Source of the DNA: G963677085 sp963677085
GTDB taxonomy: Bacteria > Planctomycetota > Planctomycetia > Pirellulales > Thermoguttaceae
Assembly (NCBI GenBank): GCA_963677085.2
Contig: CAXXFH010000004.1
Span: 5,432,680 to 5,496,679 of the forward strand
Length of the DNA stretch: 64,000 bases
Direction: 5' to 3'
Below the pieces are notes generated by a model. The model was not told where the DNA came from, did not search any database, and saw only the letters and a list, made by a program, of their open reading frames with translations. Below, in pieces: positions 57,167 to 64,000 of this stretch; the first letter of the stretch is position 1; each line of letters begins with the position of its first letter. The position numbers and the translations under genes were made by a program.

Positions 57167-57611
57167 TCAAGTTCTCCAGTTCCAAACCGCCGCCGAAAGA
57201 CCATTCGCGGCAAACCCCTTGCCGGGTGTTCCCGCGTTGAATAGGCGAGTCGCCGGTGCAGGTTTTGGGACTACCATCCTGCCGGCCAACGCGGCAGCAC
57301 CAAACCTACCATTTTACTCGAAGGAGATCGATTCCTTAAGCCCCTCCACTCCAACCTGGAATTCCCCAGCGAAGGCGCTATCTGTACTAACCTCAAAGAT
57401 CGTTAAGTTTTTCACGAAGATCAGCGACCAACGGGAGTGGGTTCCTGACTGGGTGCGGCAGCACCGTTTGGTTGGCGGCCTTGCCGCCCTGTGGACGACG
57501 GGGCTGCCCGCGCCGCCCTCAAATTCCCCTTCCATGAGGGCGGCCCCGGTTTCCCAAGGGAGTGGCTGTTGTGTGAAGGGTGATCGGTGCGGAGGGCGGC
57601 GGAAAGTGGCA
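57167..57611. other. Intergenic region with repeat A copy 3
   Basis: Apart from repeat family A copy 3 (57385-57490) nothing gene-like is visible; ORF 57219-57836 has repeat-derived composition and runs antisense into the next gene. Confidence 0.45.
57385..57490 (-). repeat. Dispersed two-hairpin repeat family A, copy 3
   Basis: On the minus strand: GGGCGGCAAGGCCGCC head, CCAAACGGTGCTGCCGCACC second hairpin, core ACTCCCGTTGGTCGCT, AAAAACTTAACGATCTTTGAGGTTAGTA tail blocks as in copy 1. It is the copy closest to 15393-15496. Confidence 0.75.
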
Positions 57612-58967
57612 CTATTCCACGGCAATTTCACCCCAGAGTTTCGGGTGAAGCATGATTTCGCCCGGGATGTCGTCGACGAGCATCGTGGCGGGGTTGGCCC
57701 AGTAGCAACGGAGTTGGGTCTCCCTGCCCTCGGGATCGCCAAAGGTCACACCGAAATCGGCCCGATAGGGTTGTCCTGGTTCGACTCGCAGACCAAGCTC
57801 ACTCAGCGGAATCCTGGCTTCGACGATATAGCTTGAGCCGGCCGTTTTGACCGCGACCTCCGTCTCGGCAAGCTGGCGGACATCGTCGACCTTCTCGCCA
57901 CGCCAGGGCGAAGTGAACTCGATCGGGTTCTTACCGCCGGGCTTGCGATGTTCAAACAGGACGGCAATCGGCTTGCCTTCGTACGGAGCTACCATTAGCC
58001 GCTTGTCACCAACGACCGGTTGATTTCGATTCGGGTCGGCCTTCGGGTTGGTTCCTATCTGTAGATCGACGGTGTCGCCGGTGGCAAAAAGCGTGGTCCA
58101 GTCGCGGCCGTTGTTGATCCAGGGCGATGCATCTTGAACCTGATAGCCGAGGTAAAGGTTCTCGTCGTCGAAGCCTGTGTGAAGGCTGACACGGAACTTG
58201 CCGTTTTGGTCCCACGTAAGTGTCGGTTGCTTGGGCCAATCGTTCAGGTTGCCGTCGATTTTCGCTGGTTCGCTTAGCGTGGAAATAGTGATCTTGTGCT
58301 CGGCCGCGTTGACTTGTGATTCGGAGACGGTGACCTTGCCCTCGATTCGTTTCGCTTCGGCAATGCCGGTTACCTCATAGATGCGGTAAGGGCCGTGGCC
58401 GATTTGGGTGTAATACTTGCCATCTGCCCGATCGAAGGTTCCGCCAAAAATCTCGCCGCCGAGCCGGTACGCGTCGTTGAGATAACTGACCCGTACGTCG
58501 CGAAACATTTCGTCCAGGTAAAGGCCGTCGGACGTCAACAGAAAGCACCGCCCGTGGTTGCCGTTGAGCATGAAGACATCGGCCCGATCGTCGAAGGGGG
58601 CGATTCCGAGAATTCCTAGAGTTCCCTGCATCACGCCCGTCTCCGGCAACGGGGCTCGATGTGAACCATGAACGTTACTCCACTAATTTGGATACGACCA
58701 AAGGTGCTTTCCGTCGGGTCCGTAGGCGTTCATTTCCGGATCGGAGTTGAATAGGAAACGGCCGAAGCGATCGCGTCCCGTTGCGACGTTGTTTCGCGCG
58801 TAGCCCGGCTGAAGGTCGACGGTGGTCCCTTCGGCAATGGCTTCGGCAAGCGTTGGGTAATCGGGAACACCGTTGGGAAGAAAGCCCTTGGGCGCGATGG
58901 CGACGACTCTCGTTTGGCCGTCGACGACCGCCGGCATGTAGAAAGTCAACGACATCTGACGGTGTCC
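57612..58967 (-). pseudogene. 3' part of a giant propeller/CBM9 protein, with in-frame TAG
   Basis: Continuation of 60248-62252 across the ISAs1-like element. The frame reads GHRQMSLTFYMPAVVDGQTRVV, then the propeller end (GPDGKHLWSYPN), hits TAG at 58683-58685, and goes on in the same frame as WSNVHGSHRAPLPETGVMQGTLGILG. A C-terminal CBM9-like domain follows (KIDGNLNDWPKQPTLTWDQNGKF, LYLGYQVQDASPWINNG, VDLQIG, IPLSELGL) to 57612. The continuity of sense across the TAG shows that it interrupts one ancestral protein. Upstream exon-like parts are cut off by two IS elements, so the whole is a pseudogene. Confidence 0.8.
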
Positions 58968-60257
58968 CAGGAGAAATGCAAAGTCTATTTTGCCAACCAA
59001 GGGGTGGGCTGGGTCGTAGAAACGGAAGGCCGTGGCGGAGTTGCGGCGGGAGTTTCCTACGTTTCAAGGAGGGCCGTATCGTGGTCGCATCGTCGTTGAG
59101 TCAGTTGGAGGCGGTATTCTCAAAGGTTTCGGATCCACGCGACCCCAGGGGGGTGAGGCATCCGTTCTCCGGCATCGTTTCCTTGGTGTTTCTCGGCTTG
59201 TTGGGGCGGATTACCGAGATGGCCGTGGTGGTACGTTGGGCGAATGCGAATTGGGAGGAACTCAAGGAACCACGGGGATTTACACGCGACAAATCCCCGT
59301 GCGGCTCGACCATTTCCAGGGCATTGGCCGGGCTCAGTCTGGACGAGTTTCGCGAGGCGTTCGCCCTATGGCTGAACACGGCCCTGGCCGATCAGGAGGG
59401 CCGTTGGGCTGCGGCGGTCGACGGCAAGATGTGTCGCCAAGGACTTGGCGCCGATGGCTCGCCCGTGCAGATGCTCAATGTTTTCCTGCAACGGGTCAAG
59501 TTGACGCTGGACCAATGGTCGATCGGCGGCGACAAAACCAACGAGCCTGGGAGTCTCAAAGTGCATCTGGCTGAGTTGCTCGAGGCCTATCCTGCCCTGC
59601 AACTGCTCACCGGCGATGCGATCTACGCCCAGCGGCCGTTGCTCGAACTTCTCCAAGCCCACGGCTGCGACTACCTGTTCCAAGTCAAGGCGAACCAGCC
59701 CGACATGCTGGACGCCTTGGAAACCTGCTTTTTCCAGGAGACGGCCACCGAGCCGGCCCATGAAGTCATCGAAAAAAGGGGCTGAATCGGGAAACGCGTC
59801 GGCTTTGGGTCAACCTCGACGACGCCGAGCATATCCGCGAGCATCTGAACGTTCCCGGCTGCCGGATCGGCATTCGGGTTGATCGCTTAGTGCGCTCGGC
59901 GGAGGGCACGCTCCTTTCCTGCGAAAGCCGGTACTTCATCACCAGTCTGGAGCCCGATTCGGTCACGCCGCGTGAACTCCAGGCCACCATTCGTGACCAC
60001 TGGCAGGTGGAAAACTGCCTTCATTTCGTCAAGGACCGCTGGTGGGACAAAGATCGCCACTACACCAAGCGGCCCGGCCTGGCCGAGGCGTTCGCTTCGC
60101 TGACCAACGCCGCTCTGGCCGTCCTCCGCCTGATCCACCCTCCAGGCGAACCCCTTCGGGCAACCGCCGAACGAATCCAATGGCGGCCCCGCTCCACCCT
60201 CTCCCGCCTCGGATTCAACCCGCCCAGGTGACTTTGCATTTCTCCTGGACGGTGTCC
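58958..60257 (+). mobile_element. ISAs1-family element with 10-bp target duplication
   Basis: The element proper is 58968-60247 (1280 bases). The ends are perfect 18-bp inverted repeats CAGGAGAAATGCAAAGTC, and the target GACGGTGTCC is duplicated at 58958-58967 and 60248-60257. Removing the element and one target copy restores the reading frame of the host propeller gene (GGGAWGHRQMSLTFYMP), so the insertion is simple and recent. Confidence 0.93.
59081..60231 (+). pseudogene. ISAs1-family transposase with a frameshift
   Basis: GTG 59081 has AAGGAGGG eight bases upstream. The first frame (to 59785) covers the N-terminal DDE_Tnp_1-associated domain (FSKVSDPRDPRGVRHPFSGIVSLVFLGLLGR) and AAAVDGKMCRQG, LTGDAIYAQRP, FQVKANQPDML. 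The second frame, -1 relative to it, continues as GLNRETRRLWVNLDDAEHIREHL, then RYFITSL, VENCLHFVKDRWWDKDRHY with the catalytic Glu, to 60231. They join at six A's near 59771-59776 (ATC GAA AAA AGG). This is not a textbook slippery heptamer, so mutation or a sequencing error is likelier than programmed shifting. Confidence 0.82.
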
Positions 60258-62252
60258 CCAAGCACCGCCACCGAACTCATAGCCTTTGGGGCCGAAATCA
60301 AACTCTTCCTTTTGTGGCTTGCCGTCGCCATTGCGATCTACCCAGAGAACGCCGGTTTGCTGACGCTGCGCATAGGGTTTGCCCTGATTTCCCTTGCCGC
60401 CGGGCCATTCCTTCTCACGCAGCTCGGGCCAGAGTTCGTAGAAAGCATCGATGTACGATTGCGGCGGCTTCCAGTTGCAGCCGTAGCTGAACTGCTCGGT
60501 ATTCGAGACAGCCGCAAGATCGCGAATCGTGCCGTCTTCGAAGAGTTTGCTGATCAATGCGATCTTTCCTCGCGTGGCAAGAAACGTTCGGCCTTTCTCG
60601 TAGAAGAACGAATAGCTGTCCGGATGATAGTATCGGAAATGGCCTTCCTCTTGGGCCAGAACGTGCGTCGGCCGTGCTTGGTGTGTTTCAAAATCGACAT
60701 CCCAAAGACAACCGAGTCCAATCCAGCGACGGTGATTTTCCGTGTCGAATCCGGAACCGCTACCGCCGTAGTGCGGCATGCCGAACTTCTCGTAAACAAC
60801 TTCGCTCTTCGTGAGATCCCAGGCAAGAATACGTTTTGGATTCCATCGTTCTTCGGTAACCCAAAGCTTGCCGTCGGGGCCGAAGGTGATGCCCGCGGGG
60901 TTCACCATGCGCGTTCGATCGTAAACGCCCGCATACGGCCCACCGGGTGTCCCGATCGTGGCTAACCGACGACCGCTGGGACCGTAGCAATAGATCTGAT
61001 GCGATTTTCGGTCGCTCACGAGGATATCGCCGGACGGGGCGACCGTGATGCCCGACAGTTCCATCTCGCGTGCTTCGATCAACAACTTCCGGTCGCTTAG
61101 GCGAACAACACCACGGTCGGTCGCCGCAAGCACGTCGCTCGGCGTGGCGGCAAGATGGCGTGGACACTGGACGGGAATCGCGTGGAGTTGTTTCCCGGTT
61201 TCTGCATCGAACACCAGGACCGCGTTTTGCCGACGTGAGCCCACGTAGAGCTTTCCGTCGAGAAGGGCAAGCCCTGCGAGGTTGTACTGGCGTAAATCCT
61301 TATGGGCCGAGCCGGGGCCGACATCCATCGTGTCGGCCTCGAACGCGCGCTGCCGGCCGGGAAACTCGACAACTTTGCCGGTTTCGATGTCGTACCGTGC
61401 GACGGTCAGCTTCCAGGCCGAAGTCCAAGCGTCGCTGCCGAAGTCGATGCCGCGTGTGCCACCCCAGCCAAAACCATCCTGCGCGCAGTAGAGATATTGA
61501 GCGTCGGCAGCGATCGCGTTGTGGCCAATGCCGAAACCTTGCTGGTGTTCGTAACCCTGTACCAACTTTCCGTCGGCATCCAGAGAGAGCAAGGCCCAAC
61601 CGCCCTCGGTCACCGGAGCAGCGAAGAAGACGAGTTGGCCATTGGTTGTCGCATCGTGGAGTACACCGTGATTTGGTCCCCAAGGCCTGATGGTCTCTTC
61701 ACCGCCGTTGGCGAAGTTCATCAAGTAATGGGGCTCGATGCCGGGGTGGGTGATGCCCCGCCAGTGATAGTTGCCCGGCGACACCAGCCGACCTTTCTCG
61801 TCGAGTCCGTCCCAACGCACCCGATGATTTCCGGCGGTAAACGACCGGCCGGAGACCAGGTTACGGATACGCGTGCCGTCTTGGCCTTCGATGACGATCG
61901 TGGCCTTGCCGTCGACCGGCTGCTGGAATTCGATCCATATCTGTTGCTTACGTTCGGCGACAAGCTGACGGTAATTGGCCAGATCGAACGGGGCCCAATC
62001 TGCTGTGTTCTCCGAAAAAGGGCGGTGAATCGCTCGGTGGTCCAGGTGGGCGAGACGTTCGTGGCGATCGGTGTTCTTCGGCCAAGCCAAGGCCGCGGCC
62101 AGTCGCAGGTTCGACCAGTCGTGACCAGGAAGGTAGAAATCGAATCCGCGCGCACTGATGTGCGCGTTATCGTTCGTAAGGATGAATGCGCGATTTCCAC
62201 CGGCCACGCCGAGGCGGATTGTCGGGACCGGTGTCACCTCGGTTCGCACTAA
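60248..62252 (-). pseudogene. 5' part of a giant propeller protein, N-terminus lost to IS5-like element
   Basis: The frame is open directly from the IS5-like target TAA (62250-62252): VRTEVTPVPTIRLGVAGG, with no signal peptide. A FlgD-type Ig domain (ATIVIEGQDGTRIRNL, HRVRWDGLDEKGRLVSPGNYHWRG) is homologous to the one at 45275-46348. It is followed by a beta-propeller of NHL/YWTD-like blades (YNLAGLALLDGKLYVGSRRQNAVLVFD, LSGITVAPSGDILVSDRKSHQIYCYGP, NPAGITFGPDGKLWVTEE). The protein then runs into the ISAs1-like element. The family is common in planctomycetes and is probably extracellular and carbohydrate-binding. Both ends of this copy are broken. Confidence 0.82.
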
Positions 62253-63213
62253 GAGGCTATCCGGAAAGGGGTGTTTGTTGTAAGTAGTGAGGCTGCATAG
62301 AATTACACCTCCAAATTCAAGGAAAGGTAATTGCTATGCAGACGATTACGCGAAAGCGATATACGACCGATTTGACCGATGAACAATGGGCAATCCTGGA
62401 GCCGCTGATTCCACCCGCGAAGCGGGGAGGACGACACCGCACGGTGAACCTGCGGGAGGTGATCAACACGATCCTGTACCTCAATCGCACGGGCTGCCAA
62501 TGGGACATGCTGCCCCATGACTTGTTGCCCAAAAGCACGGTGTACGACTATTTTGCCCCGCTGGGCGCGATGACGGCACGTGGCAACGGATGATGGATGC
62601 CCTGCGAGCCCGGGTCCGGACGGCGGTCGGCCGAGAGCCGACGCCCAGTGCCGCAGTGATCGACAGCCAGACGGTCAAGACCACGGAGGCTGGCGGGGAA
62701 CGCGGATACGACCCCGGCAAGAAGACCACCGGCCGAAAACGCCATTTTCTCGTGGATACGCTGGGCTTGCTGCTGGTTGTCGTGGTGACCAGCGCGGCCT
62801 GGGATGATGCCTGGGCGGTCCCGTCGGTGTTGGGACAGATGCGTCGGCGTGACTATCCGCGATTGCGCACGATCTTTGCGGACCAGAAGTACCACAACCA
62901 TGACTTGGAAGCCTGGATGGCACAATCCCACCAACCCTGGAAGCTGGAAGTCGTCCCGCGACGGGAGACGCCTGGCCGGTTCGAGTTGCAGCCCAAACGC
63001 TGGGTGGTGGAACGCACCTATGCGTGGAACGGACGGTATCGTCGGCACAACAAAGACCTGGAGCGGCGAACGGATTCGAGCGAGTCGATGATCCGCATCA
63101 GCACGATTCACTTGATACTCCGACGTCTGACCAAGCCCCATCCCGTTCCTGAGTTCCATTACCGTGCCGCGTGAAAAGCCTCAATTTCCCGGGGAATCTT
63201 CCCGGATAGCCTC
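62253..63213 (+). mobile_element. IS5-like insertion sequence, copy 2 (defective)
   Basis: 961 bases, same ends (GAGGCTATCCGG) and the same TAA flanks (62250-62252, 63214-63216) as copy 1, but two bases longer. The extra C and G lie near 62557-62567. It cuts off the 5' end of the propeller gene; the DNA on its far side is a hairpin repeat, not the missing N-terminus. Confidence 0.9.
62336..63174 (+). pseudogene. IS5-family transposase, copy 2, frameshifted
   Basis: Identical to 17511-18347 up to VYDYF; an extra C in a C-run and an extra G in a G-run shift the frame, giving a first piece 62336-62593 and a second from 62590. Copy 1 reads YFARWRDDGTWQRMMDALR at this place. One further difference changes His to Arg (RLRTIF). 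The copy cannot make full-length transposase unless the shift is a sequencing error. Confidence 0.88.
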
Positions 63214-63231
63214 TAAGAATTGGAGTGCCCT

Positions 63232-63290
63232 GCCCACGCTTGCGTGGGCGTGTTCCCGGCAATTTCGGCATGCCCACGAAAGCGTGGGCA
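63232..63290. repeat. Two tandem GCCCACG hairpins
   Basis: GCCCACGC-TT-GCGTGGGC (63232-63249) and TGCCCACG-AAAG-CGTGGGCA (63271-63290), perfect stems, bordered by TGCCC and TGGCACCC. They lie between the IS5-like copy and the next gene's start. Confidence 0.65.
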
Positions 63291-63367
63291 TGGCACCCGA
63301 TCTCTGGTATAAGAGTTGACGAAGCGCTAGGTGACGCACTGCTCACCCAACAAGGATTCCCACCACG

Positions 63368-64000
63368 ATGAAGCCAACTGCCGTTGCGATTGTCCTCTGT
63401 TTCGCCGCCTTCGTTGGTTGCGCCGTCTCCGTTCACGCTGCCGAACTCCGTTTTGCGGGCGTCCTGGGAAACTCGGGAGAATCGGGCGACACCCTGGTTG
63501 CCTTTTCCGAACGGCAAGCCAGTGGAATCGGGCCTGTAATCGATGACGAACAGACTCTCTGGGAACGGGCCGGCGCAGGTCGCCTGAATCGCTACGCGTT
63601 GGATGGCCGTCTGCTGGCTTCCTTCGCGATCCCTACCAGCACCAGTCACAGCGACCAAATGACACGCGCCGACGATCGCTTGGTCCTGCTGCTCGGTAAG
63701 ACCGCCTACTGGCTTTCGCTCACATCCCAACCAGACTCGAAGCCTGTTCGGATCGACGACAATGTCGATCGGATGTCATCCAACGCCAAGGATGGCCAGG
63801 TCGTCATCGTCGATGGGGATCAGCTTTTCTGGCTGGATGTTACCTCGGCCAAGCGCACCTTGATCCGCAAGATTGCCTTCCGCGTCGCCGGATTGCATAT
63901 TGGGTCGGATGATACGCTCTACGTCTTCGGCGACGGCAACGTTTATGCTTGGCAAAATGGCGAGCCGGTCGAAGGCTTTCCCAAGCCGTTTCACGCCGAA
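63368..64000 (+). CDS. Secreted beta-propeller-like protein, 3' end outside window
   Basis: ATG 63368 starts a clear signal peptide (AVAIVLCFAAFVGCAVSVHAA) and the frame is open for 211 codons to the window edge. The mature N-terminus (LRFAGVLGNSGESGDTLVAF, then GPVIDDEQTLWERAGAGRLNRYALDGRLLASF) and later blade-like repeats (DRLVLLLGKTAYWLSL, DGQVVIVDGDQLFWLDV, DDTLYVFGDGNVYAW) suggest a propeller protein of the same broad class as the broken genes at 45275 and 57612-62252. It is divergent from the wrecked copy across the IS5-like element. Function unknown; probably extracellular. Confidence 0.75.
   Translation, partial: MKPTAVAIVLCFAAFVGCAVSVHAAELRFAGVLGNSGESGDTLVAFSERQASGIGPVIDDEQTLWERAGAGRLNRYALDGRLLASFAIPTSTSHSDQMTRADDRLVLLLGKTAYWLSLTSQPDSKPVRIDDNVDRMSSNAKDGQVVIVDGDQLFWLDVTSAKRTLIRKIAFRVAGLHIGSDDTLYVFGDGNVYAWQNGEPVEGFPKPFHAE

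Noticed and set aside
43787..58685. TAG reassigned as a sense codon in this organism
   Set aside because: TAG is the normal stop of several intact genes here (for example 5169-5171, 7369-7371, and the porin at 39231-39233), so wholesale recoding is unlikely.
61302..62252. 316-codon plus-strand ORF
   Set aside because: Antisense of the propeller fragment.
1..64000. CRISPR arrays, tRNA or rRNA genes
   Set aside because: No regularly spaced direct repeats, cloverleaf-like segments or rRNA-like sequence were recognised by eye; short tRNAs could still be missed.

Overview
The window looks like a high-GC chromosome segment from a planctomycete, most likely a Pirellulales-type organism. The evidence is a DUF1559 prepilin-like protein (19773-20492), a very large secreted protein with EF-hand/dockerin-like and autotransporter-strand repeats ending in a PEP-CTERM signal (21569-25615), an ECF sigma factor coupled to a FecR/LamG anti-sigma protein (43149-45229), large secreted CBM9/FlgD-Ig/NHL-propeller proteins, and many dispersed hairpin repeats. 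All calls come from reading the sequence by eye; no database search was run.

Layout. 1-5171: a saccharolytic pair, GH2 then GH36-like, joined by an ATGA overlap. 5686-12226: a tripartite RND efflux system whose outer-membrane lipoprotein gene converges on the adaptor-permease operon. 12437-15151: a P2-type cation ATPase. 15393-18389: a dispersed repeat, an IS4/IS701-like element and an IS5-like element nested against its end. 18774-29452: a putative iron-responsive block: hemP, a promoter overlapped by a Fur-type palindrome (19303-19317), DUF1559, a membrane protein, the PEP-CTERM giant, a MauG-type dihaem peroxidase, a TPR protein with a His/Cys-rich tail, and a secreted hypothetical. 29449-42316: a signalling and uncharacterised block: a duplicated Cys-motif protein, a ~2030-residue pseudokinase/AAA/TPR/GAF/hybrid histidine kinase, a hotdog-methyltransferase fusion, a FadL-like porin, a REC-HD-GYP protein and a stand-alone Hpt protein. 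The last two plus the hybrid kinase could form a complete phosphorelay. 43149-46348: ECF sigma, FecR/LamG (with an in-frame TAG) and a CBM9-type secreted protein cut by the second IS4/IS701-like copy. 47935-49094: an IS630 element with a canonical -1 slippery heptamer. 49161-57166: housekeeping and stress genes: peroxiredoxin, DUF1704 'QEGLA' protein, DHH phosphoesterase, APC-USP transporter fusion, ArgA-like N-acetylglutamate synthase. 57612-62252: the wreck of a large secreted propeller/CBM9 protein, interrupted by an ISAs1-like element with a perfect 10-bp target duplication, carrying an in-frame TAG, and beheaded by a second IS5-like copy. 63368-end: the start of another secreted propeller-like protein.

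The most interesting signals are: (a) the Fur-box-headed surface/redox locus at 18.7-29.5 kb; (b) the pseudokinase hybrid sensor with neighbouring Hpt and REC-HD-GYP partners; (c) several small hairpin repeat families sharing a 15-16-base core; and (d) an IS-riddled family of giant secreted proteins with in-frame amber codons. No tRNA, rRNA or CRISPR array was recognised.
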